Assembly (NCBI GenBank): GCA_964445775.1
Contig: CAYUMH010000004.1
Location: forward strand, 1 to 64,000
DNA length: 64,000 nucleotides
Direction: 5' to 3'
DNA from: Terrimonas sp964445775
GTDB lineage: Bacteria; Bacteroidota; Bacteroidia; Chitinophagales; Chitinophagaceae
In this document: piece after piece, positions 31,810 to 41,470 of the stretch
How the letters are laid out: each line of letters opens with the position of its first letter
How positions within the stretch are numbered: position 1 is the first letter of the stretch
Notes under the pieces: model-generated
The model's input: only the letters and a program-made list of their open reading frames with translations
What the model was told of the DNA's origin: nothing
Database searches by the model: none
Program-made: the position numbers and the translations under genes

Positions 31810-33891
31810 ATGTCGACAGAACCATCAAATAACAAAAGAGACAAATCGAACCGACCGCCGTTATTAAATAACCGCCCGGGAGAAGACGGTCAAAATCCAA
31901 AGAAGGGTCCAAAGTTTAACATGTATTGGGTCTGGATTATTTTATTTGCCGTATTAATTGGCGTGCAATTGTTTAACCCTTTTTCAAGTGAAGGTGGTAA
32001 AACCACACCACTGGAGTTTAAACAAATGTTGTTAAAAGGGCAGGTAAAGGATTACACCATCATTAATAACCGTAATACCGTTCGTGTAACACTGAAAGAT
32101 ACCAGCCTTGTTCATTATAAGGAAGAGCTGCCAAAATCTTTTACAGGCGAAACAAATAAACAGGGCCCTCATTTTTCCTTTAAGATCACCGGCGGAGAAG
32201 CTTTTCAAAAAGACCTGGGTGAGTTTTATAAAGAGAACCCCGGCTTAGCGCAGGTATCTTATACGGTAGATAATGACAGCGACTGGTTTGGTAAATCATT
32301 ATCCTTTTTATTGCCTATCCTGTTTTTTGTAGGCTTGTGGATATTGATGATGCGTAAAATGAGCGGCGGCGGCGGCGGTGGCGCCGGTCCCGGTGGTATT
32401 TTCAATATCGGCAAATCAAAAGCTACTTTATTTGACAAGGGAACAAAAGTGAATATCACCTTTACCGATGTGGCCGGCCTTGATGAGGCTAAAGTGGAGG
32501 TAATGGAAATTGTTGACTTTTTACGTAATCCCAAAAAATATACATCATTAGGTGGTAAAATACCAAAGGGTGCTTTACTGGTAGGCCCTCCGGGTACCGG
32601 TAAAACCTTACTGGCAAAAGCAATGGCCGGTGAAGCACAGGTTCCTTTCTTCAGCCTGAGTGGTTCCGATTTCGTGGAAATGTTTGTAGGGGTAGGTGCC
32701 AGCCGTGTACGTGACCTGTTTAAACAGGCCCGTGAAAAAGCGCCTTGTATCATCTTTATCGATGAGATTGATGCGATTGGCCGTGCCCGTGGTAAGAACT
32801 CCATGATGAGCAATGACGAAAGGGAAAGCACACTGAACCAGATGCTGGTAGAGATGGATGGCTTTGGTACCGATACCGGTATTATTGTACTGGCTGCTAC
32901 CAACCGCCCCGATGTACTGGACAGCGCTTTATTACGTCCGGGTCGTTTTGACAGGCAGATCACCATTGATAAACCTGATTTAAAAGGTCGTGAGGATATT
33001 TTTAAAGTGCACCTGAAGCCAATTAAAATTTCGGAGAAATTAGATATACATAAACTGGCTGAACAGACCCCGGGATTTGCCGGTGCTGATATTGCCAACG
33101 TGTGTAATGAAGCGGCCCTGATAGCGGCCCGTAAAGGAAAGGATGCAGTTGAAATGCAGGACTTCCAGGATGCGGTGGACAGGGTGATCGGTGGCCTGGA
33201 GAAAAAGAACAAGATCATTTCTCCCGAGGAGAAAAAGATCATTGCTTACCACGAAGCGGGTCATGCCATCTGCGGCTGGTATTTAGAACATGCTTATCCG
33301 TTATTAAAAGTAACAATAGTACCGCGTGGTACTGCAGCTTTAGGGTATGCGCAATACACGCCAAAAGAACAATACCTGTATAACACCGATCAGCTGGTTG
33401 ACCAGATATGTATGACCCTGGGCGGTCGTGCCAGTGAAGAGATCTTCTTCCACAAAATTTCGACCGGTGCACAAAACGACTTACAGCAAATTACCCGTAC
33501 TGCCTACGCTATGGTAAGTGTATATGGTATGAATGCGAAAGTGGGTAATGTAAGTTTTTATGATCCGCAGCAGGAAACAACTTTTACCAAACCTTACTCT
33601 GAAGAAACCTCAAAATTAATTGATGAGGAAGTAAGGAAGCTGATTGATGAATCCTATGTACGTACTAAAAACCTGTTAAGTGAAAAACGTGAGCAGGTAG
33701 AGAAACTGGCTGAAGCCTTACTGGAAAAAGAAGTATTGTTCCAGAGTGATGTGGAAGCGCTGATTGGTAAACGTCCTTTTGAAGAAAAGAAAACGCTTAC
33801 TGAAACTAATGATAGCATCAGTTCTGACCAGGGCGAAATATCTGCGGGTGTTCCCCCATATGACAGCGATGTAACTAATCATTCTTTGTAA
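31810..33891 (+). CDS. ftsH: ATP-dependent zinc metalloprotease FtsH
   Basis: 693 residues. Two membrane helices (about 39-55 and 164-181) flank a periplasmic domain; the glycine-rich SGGGGGGAGPGG leads to the AAA+ domain with Walker A GPPGTGKT (259-266), Walker B IIFIDEIDAIG (about 314-324), the pore loop FVGVGASRVRDLF and the SRH region. The protease site is HEAGH (481-485), with the third Zn ligand Asp further on. It extracts and degrades membrane and cytosolic proteins (quality control, LpxC). An N-terminal cytosolic extension of about 35 polar residues precedes the first helix. Terminated 20 bp after the stop. Confidence 0.97.
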   Translation: MSTEPSNNKRDKSNRPPLLNNRPGEDGQNPKKGPKFNMYWVWIILFAVLIGVQLFNPFSSEGGKTTPLEFKQMLLKGQVKDYTIINNRNTVRVTLKDTSLVHYKEELPKSFTGETNKQGPHFSFKITGGEAFQKDLGEFYKENPGLAQVSYTVDNDSDWFGKSLSFLLPILFFVGLWILMMRKMSGGGGGGAGPGGIFNIGKSKATLFDKGTKVNITFTDVAGLDEAKVEVMEIVDFLRNPKKYTSLGGKIPKGALLVGPPGTGKTLLAKAMAGEAQVPFFSLSGSDFVEMFVGVGASRVRDLFKQAREKAPCIIFIDEIDAIGRARGKNSMMSNDERESTLNQMLVEMDGFGTDTGIIVLAATNRPDVLDSALLRPGRFDRQITIDKPDLKGREDIFKVHLKPIKISEKLDIHKLAEQTPGFAGADIANVCNEAALIAARKGKDAVEMQDFQDAVDRVIGGLEKKNKIISPEEKKIIAYHEAGHAICGWYLEHAYPLLKVTIVPRGTAALGYAQYTPKEQYLYNTDQLVDQICMTLGGRASEEIFFHKISTGAQNDLQQITRTAYAMVSVYGMNAKVGNVSFYDPQQETTFTKPYSEETSKLIDEEVRKLIDESYVRTKNLLSEKREQVEKLAEALLEKEVLFQSDVEALIGKRPFEEKKTLTETNDSISSDQGEISAGVPPYDSDVTNHSL

Positions 33892-33911
33892 TACAATTCT
33901 ATAATTGACAG

Positions 33912-33943
33912 AAAGTCCGCAATGTAAATTGCGGACTTTTTTT
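33912..33943 (+). terminator. intrinsic terminator of ftsH
   Basis: AAAGTCCGCAAT (33912-33923), loop GTAA, ATTGCGGACTTT (33928-33939), then T to 33943. Perfect 12-bp stem. Confidence 0.92.
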
Positions 33944-34372
33944 GTTATATCTCATATTATAGTGTTTGTGTCATTTGTCGAATAAATAAAATAAATAATC
34001 TGTTATGGTAATGAGCAGTATACATATGTTAAAAACAAAAATATTTTTAAAGTCTTTAAATATTAAAAACGGAAATCTACTTTTATGCGCATGTAAAAAG
34101 GCTATTTCATTTTATTTTTAGTGTTTTTACTTTCGCCGTTTAGGCGTGTATCTCTTGCCTGGTGTGTGCTTATCAGGCAACTCCAACTTATCCAATATAT
34201 ATATTATGCCATTGTTTATTTCGTCAGAAATAAATATCCAAGACCGTGTTTGTGCTTTAATACATATAAAGTACCATGGATCTGTTAAAAACTACTGCTA
34301 AAATCAATTTCTGGTGTTAAACCGTGTTAACCTGGCAGATTGCCCATTCCTTACTTTGTTTAAACAGATTGT
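33944..34372. other. 429-bp AT-rich spacer without genes
   Basis: No supported reading frame. It holds TTGCCTG (34155-34161) and CAGGCAA (34174-34180), a 7-bp inverted repeat without T-run, and TACTTTCG at about 34127-34134, one base from the -7 consensus. It may be a long leader of the type IX-secreted protein gene at 34373; nothing else is visible. Confidence 0.4.
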
Positions 34373-36226
34373 ATGAAAACACACCTACTTATTCTTCTTG
34401 CACTGGTATGTCATATTATACCAGGTTCAACATTACAGGCACAGGTCATAAGCAGTGCCGGTAAAAACCAGTTGGTAACCGGTAATGCTGCTACTTTACT
34501 GGGAACTATCACCGGTACCGGCAATACTTATACGTGGACGGTACAGGCAAAACCAACCGGTGCACCTAACCCCGTTTTTTCATCTGTTAACAGTCTTAAT
34601 CCCAATATCAGCGGTTTAGTGAACGGTACTTATAAAGTACGTTTAACAGGAACCGGCATCAATAATTACAAGGAATCTTACCTGTATGTAACAGGTAGCC
34701 GTGGTACCCCTTTGGTAAATATTGATTTTGGTAACGGTACAAGTTCGCAAACTCTGAGCAGTTATCTGGCTTCGGTAGGCGGTAGCGGTACTACCGGTTT
34801 AAATTACCAGCATGATGGAGGGAGCTGTCCTGATAATGGTGAGTACTCTATATTACCGTCCAGTAATGGAGCTTGTTTTGGCTTTGCCTGGATCAATGCA
34901 AACGATCATACCGGCAATACCAATGGCCGTTTTTTAATTGTAAATGCCAATAGCCAGACAGCGGGGACTTATTATCAGCAAACCCTTACTGATCTTTGCC
35001 CTGGAAATGCTTATGAATTTTCGGTTTGGGTTGCTAATTTAAATAATATCAATAGTCTAGTTTGTGGGGGGAATTTTGGTTTGCCTTCCATTACATTTTC
35101 ATTTTACGACGGTAATAATACTAACCCTTTTGCTTCCAAGTCTACAGGGGCTATTCCTCTTAAAACGAATGCTGAAACTGACCCCTGGAAGCGATATGCA
35201 GCTACAATTAAAGTGCCTAATGGTGTGAGTCAGTTACGGGTGGTCATGACCAGTAGCATTGGAGGTTGTGGTGTGGACTTTGGCCTGGATGATATTCAGT
35301 TAACTCCCTATGGCCCTTCTATTTCCATTGATATACCGGGTGGTACGCAGGTTTCTGGCGGTACGCTTTTCGAAAAACCCTATACCTCCAGTTTCTCTTT
35401 CCGGGCAACACCGCAGGCAGTGGGATTAGATGATGGCAGTGGCAGTTATACTTTTGCGGAGCCGGTTTATCAATGGCAGCGTAAGAACAGTACTACCGGT
35501 GTTTGGGAAAATGTAGCAGGCAGAACATCCTTACAATATGATGTTAACGGTTTTAATAAAACCGATACCGGCTGGTACCGTATTGTGATGGCGAATAATG
35601 GTAATATTAATAATAACAGATGTCGGATAATATCTAATGAAATATTTTTGAAGGGACCTGATGAAGCAACCTTACCGATCACTCTGGGCGCGTTTACAGT
35701 AAATAAACAAAACAATACGGCTTTATTAAAATGGACCACGCTGAATGAAAAGGAGAATGCCTACTTTGAAGTGTATAGGAGCCAGAATGGCGTTGACTTT
35801 GAGCGTATCGGTACAGTTGCCGGTAGCGGCACCACCGGCCTGAGCAACAACTACCAGTTTACTGATGATATTAATGGTTTGAGTGGTATTATTTACTATC
35901 GCTTAAAAGATATTGACTTTGATGGCAACGGTACTTTTAGTAAGATCATCTTCCTGCGTGGCGAGAATAGTGTAGCTACCATCAGCGTATATCCCAACCC
36001 GTTTGTGGGCAATATTAAGGTAACGGTGAACAGCAGCCGTGAGCAGCTTGCTATCATTCGTTTAACCAATATGGCGGGACAGATAGTGGTGAAAAAACAG
36101 GCTTTGATCCAGCGCGGCCACAACATTGTGGTATTGCCGGAACTTAACAAACTGCAGAAGGGATTATATATTGTTGAGTTTGTATCGGACGAAACAAAGG
36201 TCATTGAAAAGATACTGAAGAAATAA
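34373..36226 (+). CDS. secreted surface protein with type IX secretion (T9SS) C-terminal domain
   Basis: 617 residues. Signal peptide MKTHLLILLALVCHIIPGST, then LQAQ. The region 25-110 is Ig/PKD-like (LNPNISGLVNGTYKVRLTG). About 115-310 is a beta-sandwich (VNIDFGNGTSSQTLSSYLAS, NAYEFSVWVANLNNIN, WKRYAATIKVPNGVSQLRVV, GCGVDFGLDDIQLTPYG), resembling carbohydrate-binding-like modules of surface proteins. About 440-535 is a fibronectin-like segment (LKWTTLNEKENAYFEVYRSQ). The last 75 residues (ISVYPNPFVGNIKVTV, LTNMAGQIVV, LQKGLYIVEF) are the type A T9SS sorting domain. It should be secreted across the outer membrane and anchored; the target is unknown, possibly a glycan. Confidence 0.92.
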   Translation: MKTHLLILLALVCHIIPGSTLQAQVISSAGKNQLVTGNAATLLGTITGTGNTYTWTVQAKPTGAPNPVFSSVNSLNPNISGLVNGTYKVRLTGTGINNYKESYLYVTGSRGTPLVNIDFGNGTSSQTLSSYLASVGGSGTTGLNYQHDGGSCPDNGEYSILPSSNGACFGFAWINANDHTGNTNGRFLIVNANSQTAGTYYQQTLTDLCPGNAYEFSVWVANLNNINSLVCGGNFGLPSITFSFYDGNNTNPFASKSTGAIPLKTNAETDPWKRYAATIKVPNGVSQLRVVMTSSIGGCGVDFGLDDIQLTPYGPSISIDIPGGTQVSGGTLFEKPYTSSFSFRATPQAVGLDDGSGSYTFAEPVYQWQRKNSTTGVWENVAGRTSLQYDVNGFNKTDTGWYRIVMANNGNINNNRCRIISNEIFLKGPDEATLPITLGAFTVNKQNNTALLKWTTLNEKENAYFEVYRSQNGVDFERIGTVAGSGTTGLSNNYQFTDDINGLSGIIYYRLKDIDFDGNGTFSKIIFLRGENSVATISVYPNPFVGNIKVTVNSSREQLAIIRLTNMAGQIVVKKQALIQRGHNIVVLPELNKLQKGLYIVEFVSDETKVIEKILKK

Positions 36227-36235
36227 AAGAGAATA

Positions 36236-36263
36236 AAAAGGGCGGCCTAGAGGCCGCCTTTTT
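36236..36263 (+). terminator. intrinsic terminator of the T9SS protein gene
   Basis: AAAAGGGCGGCC pairs with GGCCGCCTTTTT around TAGA; T5 follows. 9 bp after the stop codon. Confidence 0.9.
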
Positions 36264-36368
36264 GCTGATTGCCTTTTGCGGAAAAAGAAATTGTAAAAAC
36301 AATCGTTTGATATCTTTTTTCCAATTTCATGCAAACGAATGTGCAGGATTTCTATCAGTTGCCGGGGT

Positions 36369-36376
36369 TATATTTG
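36369..36376 (+). promoter_or_regulatory. possible -7 box (TATATTTG) for the M60-like gene
   Basis: TATATTTG matches TAnnTTTG 82 nt before the ATG at 36459; no -33 element seen at the right distance. Confidence 0.35.
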
Positions 36377-36458
36377 GAAATAACACTGGCTCAAAGTGTT
36401 TAAATGGCTAACCGCTACACCAAACAGTTACCATTTTTAAACAACTTTAAAAACTTGC

Positions 36459-38042
36459 ATGAAAAAATTAGTATCCGCTTTATTATTGCTTACCGTTTTT
36501 AATACGGTGATTACCGCACAGGATGCAACCGCAGTACAGAAAGATCTGGCTTATTTTGAAACGCCGATGGCGGTTTCGCTGAAAAAGAAAACCAAACAAA
36601 AAGACCTGGCTAAGATCAAAGATCCCCAACTACAGCAGGTGGCTACACAACTTTTAGGTAAGCAATATGCTTCGCAATACCGTGTAGCAAAATATAAGGC
36701 GTGGTTAACACCTACTACACTGGGTAAGGAATTGATGATAGGGGATGGGTATAGTAAGTATGAGAATATGACCGGTATCTTTTTACCGGAAGGACGGCAC
36801 CTGGTATTGGTAAATAATATTGCGGCCGGTAAAGAAATCAAACTGGTAATACCTAACTGGGACCGGCGTGCACCGGAAGGTATTAAACCTGATAAAGATC
36901 CGGCAGGCTGGGGCATTAAAAAGCAGGACTTTGTTCTGCAAAACGGGGTGAATATTATTGATGTAAAAAACAAAGGCGGCCTGGCCTATATCGACTACTT
37001 TTCCGATGAGCCGGCAAAAGAAAATGTGATTGAAGTGCATTTTCCGGCAGCGGCGGTGAATGGCTATTTTGATATAGCCAAACATACCGATGCGGACTGG
37101 AATAAATTAATTGATAATGCTGTTTATCCTATTATTGATGCTAAGGGCAAACATGTACAGGTGGTATATCCTGCTGCCGATTGTAAAAAATATGCTTACG
37201 GAAGAGGTATTGAGCTGATTAATAATTACGATTCTTTGATCCGCCTGCAGCATATTATCCTGGGCCTGGTAAAGTATAATAAAGTGCCGGAGAATCATAT
37301 TCTGTCCAGGGTGAATTTTAACTACTATATGTTCCGTGATGGAGATGGTGTGGCCTATATGGGTGTTAATCCCGGTAATGCCATGCCGCTGGTAGTAGAT
37401 CCTTCCCGTGTTATTAAAGGAGATCCCTGCTGGGGCTTTAGCCATGAAGTGGGACATGTGCACCAGTTACGTCCTTTTTTAAACTGGGGCGGATTGGGTG
37501 AAGTAAGTAATAATATTTTTGCCGTATACGGTACTACTTCTTTCGGTAATAAGAGCCGGATATCCGAACAAAAGAATTACCAGAAGGCCCGTGACAGTAT
37601 TATTGCCCGTAAGATCTGTTATTTACAGGATAATGATGTGTTTAACCGCCTGGTACCGTTCTGGCAGTTGCAATTATACTTTGCCGGTACAGGCGGGTAT
37701 AAAGATTTTTACCCCGACCTGTTTGAAGCTTTCAGAAAGCAGGGTGAGGCTGAACGAAAAGCCAATGGCTCCAATACCCGGAGCGGCGGATGGGGAGCCC
37801 GCGGACGTAACCCGGCTACCTACCAGTTAAATTTTGTGAAAACCGTTTGCGAGGTAAGCAAGGTTGACCTGACCGAGTTTTTTGACAAATATGGTTTCTT
37901 TCATGTAGGCAATTTTGAGTTCGGAGATTATGGAAATTATAAATACGAACTGACCCAGGCAATGGCAGATGAATGCCGTGCCGCTATTAAAGCCATGAAT
38001 TTACCTAAACCCAAAGTTGACCTGACCACTCTGGAGGATTAA
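36459..38042 (+). CDS. secreted M60-like zinc metallopeptidase
   Basis: 527 residues. Signal peptide at 1-20 (MKKLVSALLLLTVFNTVITA). The N-terminal part (about 85-200) is the accessory beta domain found ahead of M60 peptidases (TGIFLPEGRHLVLVNN, IDYFSDEPAKENVIEVHFP). The catalytic HEVGH is at 329-333 in CWGFSHEVGHVHQLRPFLNW with Glu348 in GLGEVSNNIF as likely third ligand, the M60/enhancin-like arrangement. These enzymes cleave glycosylated (mucin-like) proteins. No type IX tail is seen, so it is periplasmic or exported otherwise. Monocistronic with a strong terminator. Confidence 0.92.
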   Translation: MKKLVSALLLLTVFNTVITAQDATAVQKDLAYFETPMAVSLKKKTKQKDLAKIKDPQLQQVATQLLGKQYASQYRVAKYKAWLTPTTLGKELMIGDGYSKYENMTGIFLPEGRHLVLVNNIAAGKEIKLVIPNWDRRAPEGIKPDKDPAGWGIKKQDFVLQNGVNIIDVKNKGGLAYIDYFSDEPAKENVIEVHFPAAAVNGYFDIAKHTDADWNKLIDNAVYPIIDAKGKHVQVVYPAADCKKYAYGRGIELINNYDSLIRLQHIILGLVKYNKVPENHILSRVNFNYYMFRDGDGVAYMGVNPGNAMPLVVDPSRVIKGDPCWGFSHEVGHVHQLRPFLNWGGLGEVSNNIFAVYGTTSFGNKSRISEQKNYQKARDSIIARKICYLQDNDVFNRLVPFWQLQLYFAGTGGYKDFYPDLFEAFRKQGEAERKANGSNTRSGGWGARGRNPATYQLNFVKTVCEVSKVDLTEFFDKYGFFHVGNFEFGDYGNYKYELTQAMADECRAAIKAMNLPKPKVDLTTLED

Positions 38043-38071
38043 TAAATAGTTGATACAAGCCACCATTCCGG

Positions 38072-38102
38072 GGGCAGGTTGCTTAGCAGCCTGCCCTTTT
38101 TA
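38072..38102 (+). terminator. intrinsic terminator of the M60-like gene
   Basis: GGGCAGGTTGC pairs with GCAGCCTGCCC (one G-U), followed by T5 (38097-38101). Confidence 0.88.
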
Positions 38103-38165
38103 TTTCCCGGCAAGTAGTTAACATAACATTACATACCTGTTACAGGTTTTAAATTTATAAGCTTT

Positions 38166-38173
38166 TAATTTTG
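38166..38173 (+). promoter_or_regulatory. -7 promoter box (TAATTTTG) for the yggS-like gene
   Basis: TAATTTTG matches TAnnTTTG, 20 nt before the ATG at 38194. Confidence 0.5.
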
Positions 38174-38193
38174 GGACTGATTAAAACCAATTC

Positions 38194-38856
38194 ATGGCTG
38201 TAAATACAGAGCAATACCACCGTATTCAGGAAGAATTAGCTACAAATAAGGTTACCCTGGTTGCCGTATCTAAAATTAAACCGGTAAGTGATATACAGGC
38301 GTTATACGATTTAGGGCAGCGGGATTTTGGAGAAAATTATGTACAGGAACTGCTTGAAAAACAGGCCCAGTTACCTGTTGATATCAACTGGCATTTTATC
38401 GGGCATTTACAAAGTAATAAAGTAAAATATATTGCCCCTTTTGTACACCTGATACATGGGGTAGACAGTTACAACCTGTTGAAGGAAATTAATAAACAGG
38501 CCATAAAAAATAACCGCGTTATCAATTGTTTGCTGCAGGTACATATAGCACAGGAAGAAACCAAATTCGGTCTCAATGAAAAGGAATTACATGCTTTACT
38601 TGAAAAAGTAGAAGACCTGCAGCAGGTGCATATAAAAGGATTAATGGGCATGGCCAGCTTTTCGGATGACGAAAAGGTGGTGCGCAAGGAATTCCGTATG
38701 CTTAAAAAACTATTTGAACAGTTGAAGGAATACCGTTTACCCCAACTCCAGGCTGAAACGCTTTCCATGGGTATGAGTGGTGATTATATGATGGCGATAG
38801 AAGAAGGTAGTAATATGGTACGTATTGGCAGCCTGTTATTTGGAAGAAGAGGGTAA
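38194..38856 (+). CDS. YggS/PLPBP-family PLP homeostasis protein
   Basis: 220 residues, TIM-barrel fold without a second domain. The PLP lysine lies in TLVAVSKIKPVSDI (Lys at about 27), followed by FGENYVQELLEK, WHFIGHLQSNKVKYI (about 69-83) and the phosphate-binding C-terminus LSMGMSGDYMMAIEEGSNMV and RIGSLLFG. The family buffers pyridoxal phosphate and affects amino acid pools; it has no known catalysis. Monocistronic; a composite repeat element fills the space before the convergent amidohydrolase. Confidence 0.94.
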   Translation: MAVNTEQYHRIQEELATNKVTLVAVSKIKPVSDIQALYDLGQRDFGENYVQELLEKQAQLPVDINWHFIGHLQSNKVKYIAPFVHLIHGVDSYNLLKEINKQAIKNNRVINCLLQVHIAQEETKFGLNEKELHALLEKVEDLQQVHIKGLMGMASFSDDEKVVRKEFRMLKKLFEQLKEYRLPQLQAETLSMGMSGDYMMAIEEGSNMVRIGSLLFGRRG

Positions 38857-38867
38857 AGTATAATGTA

Positions 38868-39008
38868 GGAAGTAAGATTTATGATTTAAGATTTCAGTGT
38901 CAGGCTATCAGGTGTTTTCCGGTTTTTTATCTTCTACATCTTATCTTCCTGACTTTCTGACTTTCGATCTTTCCGACTTCCAGTCTTCCAGACTTTTTAA
39001 CTTCTCTC
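38868..39008. repeat. composite element: 7-bp block (GATTTAA type) + centre + 8-bp block (CTTTCTGA type)
   Basis: 38872-38895 has AAGATTT/ATGATTT units in 7-bp phase. A centre of about 50 bp follows. 38948-39000 has CTTCCTGA, CTTTCTGA, CTTTCGAT, CTTTCCGA, CTTCCAGT, CTTCCAGA in 8-bp phase. The same order, inverted, occurs at 51208-51345. It ends at the amidohydrolase stop codon. Confidence 0.75.
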
Positions 39009-40177
39009 TACAATATTCTTTTGACAGACTGCAGATCACTGCTGCATTGTATTACTCCGGGTTTTTTCCCTTTTTCAAAACTTCCGTATTGATGACTGAT
39101 CTGTAATGCTTCGGCACCATTTAAGGTAGCCCATTGCAGCAATTGTGCTAAAGGTATTTGGGGATAGAAAGCTTGTATGGTCCTGATCTCTGCAGCAATA
39201 TTCAGTTGGTGATTAGAGGCTAAACTATCGGTGCCCAGTACCAGCTTACAATCATTTTCTATCAGCATAGGTATATCCGGCAGGGTGTTGCTGATGTATT
39301 GGTTGGCGTTGGGGCATAAACAGATCCAACTGTTACGTTGCTGTTGCTGATCCAGTTGCTGCACATAGCGGACATCACTGGCTGTTGTACATACATCATG
39401 TACCAGTATAACCGGTTGTTGCGGGTTAAAGCGGTGATAATAACTTTGCAGGCTGCTTTTACCGGTTGGTGTAAAATGATCAGTTGCCATTTTTACCTTA
39501 TCATAAAAGGCTTTAAAACCACCGGTTTTTTGTTTAAACCATTCATCTTCGGCAGGCGTTTCCTGGTTGTGGATGGTTTGTAATTGTGTGCCTGAAAAGT
39601 CCTGTAAAAACTTCCATAGCTCCGCAGAAACGGAGTAAGGCGCATGAGCAACCAGGGATACATTTCCCCGCGTATTATCCGTTAACTGTTTAAACTGTTC
39701 ATATAATTGCCGCGATTGTATAAAACGCTGTTCCGCAATAGCGGGATTAAAGCCGGTTACCTCAATAAAATGGTGGTAGTAAAGTTGTTGTTGCTGCTTT
39801 TGGGGTAAAGTAAGGGCTGTATTACAAATATCACCCACGGCCACAATGCCGTTATCCAGCATTTCCTGTTCGGCCAGGGCAATGGCATGGTCAATGGTAT
39901 CAGCCTGGCTGTTGCGCCGGGTGAGTATGGCATAAATAAAATCGATGAGGCCGGTATGTTCGGGAATGGCGCCTTTTAAATGACTTAGTTCCAGGTGGCA
40001 ATGGCAATTGATAAAACCGGGTGATAAGATACCGGTAAAGGTCTCTACACCTTCCATTCCGGCCGAAAAAGGCAGGGTATCTTCTACCACACCCTCATCT
40101 CTGATCAATAATACATGATTGTATAACAGCTCCTTACCCGTAAATAATATATCTGCCCGTAATTTTCTGAAACCCAT
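39008..40177 (-). CDS. amidohydrolase-family (cytosine deaminase/ATZ-TRZ-like) deaminase
   Basis: 389 residues, TIM-barrel metal hydrolase flanked by the small beta domain. Metal ligands: NCHCHLELSHLKG (HxH, about 57-69), HAPYSVS (about 192), ILVHD (about 257) and GTDSLASNHQLN (Asp, about 313-324). The pattern CHLELSH with the final LGTDSLASN is the ATZ/TRZ type that deaminates nucleobase-like or N-heterocycle substrates; aminodeoxyfutalosine-type enzymes are relatives, but no menaquinone genes are near. The C-terminal residues (QCSSDLQSVKRIL) run into repeat sequence, so the tail may be altered. Divergent from prfA. Confidence 0.9.
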   Translation of the reverse strand: MGFRKLRADILFTGKELLYNHVLLIRDEGVVEDTLPFSAGMEGVETFTGILSPGFINCHCHLELSHLKGAIPEHTGLIDFIYAILTRRNSQADTIDHAIALAEQEMLDNGIVAVGDICNTALTLPQKQQQQLYYHHFIEVTGFNPAIAEQRFIQSRQLYEQFKQLTDNTRGNVSLVAHAPYSVSAELWKFLQDFSGTQLQTIHNQETPAEDEWFKQKTGGFKAFYDKVKMATDHFTPTGKSSLQSYYHRFNPQQPVILVHDVCTTASDVRYVQQLDQQQQRNSWICLCPNANQYISNTLPDIPMLIENDCKLVLGTDSLASNHQLNIAAEIRTIQAFYPQIPLAQLLQWATLNGAEALQISHQYGSFEKGKKPGVIQCSSDLQSVKRIL

Positions 40178-40189
40178 AATTAAAATATT

Positions 40190-40197
40190 TACCTTTG
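40190..40197 (+). promoter_or_regulatory. -7 promoter box (TACCTTTG) for prfA
   Basis: TACCTTTG matches TAnnTTTG; the prfA leader would be about 110 nt and contains TTACCGGTAA palindrome-like sequence with no assigned role. Confidence 0.5.
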
Positions 40198-40312
40198 CAG
40201 CCCGAAAATCTTTGGATAGCCGGTAACCCTATTCATTTTATTGCCGTAAAGGTACTGTTAAAACAGGCTTACCGGTAAGAGCCGTTATCCGGGATTTTAT
40301 AAAAAGCATACT

Positions 40313-41377
40313 ATGTTAGATAAGTTAGAAGCCATACAGGCCAGGTTTGACCAATTGGGAGTTGCCTTAACCAATCCCGAGATTGTGGCTAATAATAAAA
40401 AATTTGCCGAAACCAGTAAGGAATACCGCAGCCTGGAGAAAATTGTAAATGCGCACAATCAATATAAGACCTTGTTAAGTGACATTGAGTTTTATAAAGA
40501 AGGGCTGGAGGGGAGTGATGAAGAGATGAAAGAGCTGGCCAAGCTGGAGTTACCTGTATTGGAGGAAAACAAAATCAAGCAGGAAGATGCTATACGCCAG
40601 CTGCTGATACCTAAAGATCCGCAGGATGATAAAAATGCCATTTTAGAGATACGTGCCGGAACCGGTGGTGATGAAGCCAGTTTATTTGCCGGTGACCTGC
40701 TGCGCATGTATATGCGTTATTGCGAAGGTCGTGGCTGGAAAGTAGCTTTATTAAGCGAAAGTGAAGGTACTTCCGGCGGTTATAAAGAAGCGCAGTTAGA
40801 AGTAACCGGTGATGATGTTTATGGCATTTTAAAGTTTGAAAGCGGTGTGCACCGTGTGCAAAGGGTACCTGCTACCGAAACGCAGGGACGTGTGCATACA
40901 TCGGCTGCAACGGTGGCTGTAATGCCGGAAGCCGAAGAGGTGGATTTTGAATTAAATCCTGCTGATGTAAAAATGGAAACTGCACGAAGCGGTGGCGCGG
41001 GTGGACAGAACGTAAACAAGGTAGAGACGAAAGTAATGTTAACGCATATACCAACCGGTACCGTGGTTATTTGCCAGACGGAGCGTTCACAATTAGGTAA
41101 CCGTGAAAAAGCCATGCAGATGATGCGTACCAAACTATATGAAGAGCAGGTACGTAAACAGGAAGATGAGATCGCAAGGCACCGTAAAAGCCTGGTGAGT
41201 ACCGGTGACCGCAGTGCCAAGATCAGGACCTATAACTATCCGCAGGGGCGCGTAACCGATCACCGTATCAACTTTACTTCTTACAATTTAGATGCAGTAA
41301 TGAACGGCGGTATCCAGGATTTTTTAGATGCTTTACAATTTGCAGAGAATGCGGAAAAACTAACAAAGGCGGAATAA
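40313..41377 (+). CDS. prfA: peptide chain release factor 1
   Basis: 354 residues. The RF1 codon-recognition tripeptide is PAT in RVQRVPATETQGRVHTSAA (about 182-200), i.e. the PxT of RF1 and not the SPF of RF2. The catalytic loop is SGGAGGQNVNKVET (about 225-238) with the GGQ. RF1 reads UAG and UAA and releases the peptide; its Gln is normally methylated by PrmC, not present here. The long acidic helix 1 (EFYKEGLEGSDEEMKELAKL) is normal. Monocistronic. Confidence 0.97.
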   Translation: MLDKLEAIQARFDQLGVALTNPEIVANNKKFAETSKEYRSLEKIVNAHNQYKTLLSDIEFYKEGLEGSDEEMKELAKLELPVLEENKIKQEDAIRQLLIPKDPQDDKNAILEIRAGTGGDEASLFAGDLLRMYMRYCEGRGWKVALLSESEGTSGGYKEAQLEVTGDDVYGILKFESGVHRVQRVPATETQGRVHTSAATVAVMPEAEEVDFELNPADVKMETARSGGAGGQNVNKVETKVMLTHIPTGTVVICQTERSQLGNREKAMQMMRTKLYEEQVRKQEDEIARHRKSLVSTGDRSAKIRTYNYPQGRVTDHRINFTSYNLDAVMNGGIQDFLDALQFAENAEKLTKAE

Positions 41378-41470
41378 GAAGCCTCTCCAACCCCTCCTTC
41401 AGGAGGGGCTAAATATAAGGTTCGATTAAATCCTGTACAAAGTATAAGAGACCTGGTACTTAATGACCCC

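Noticed and set aside
32259..33242. 327-codon open frame antisense to ftsH
   Set aside because: It mirrors a highly conserved coding region; its composition (Ser/Pro-rich) is typical of an antisense shadow and there is no promoter or domain.
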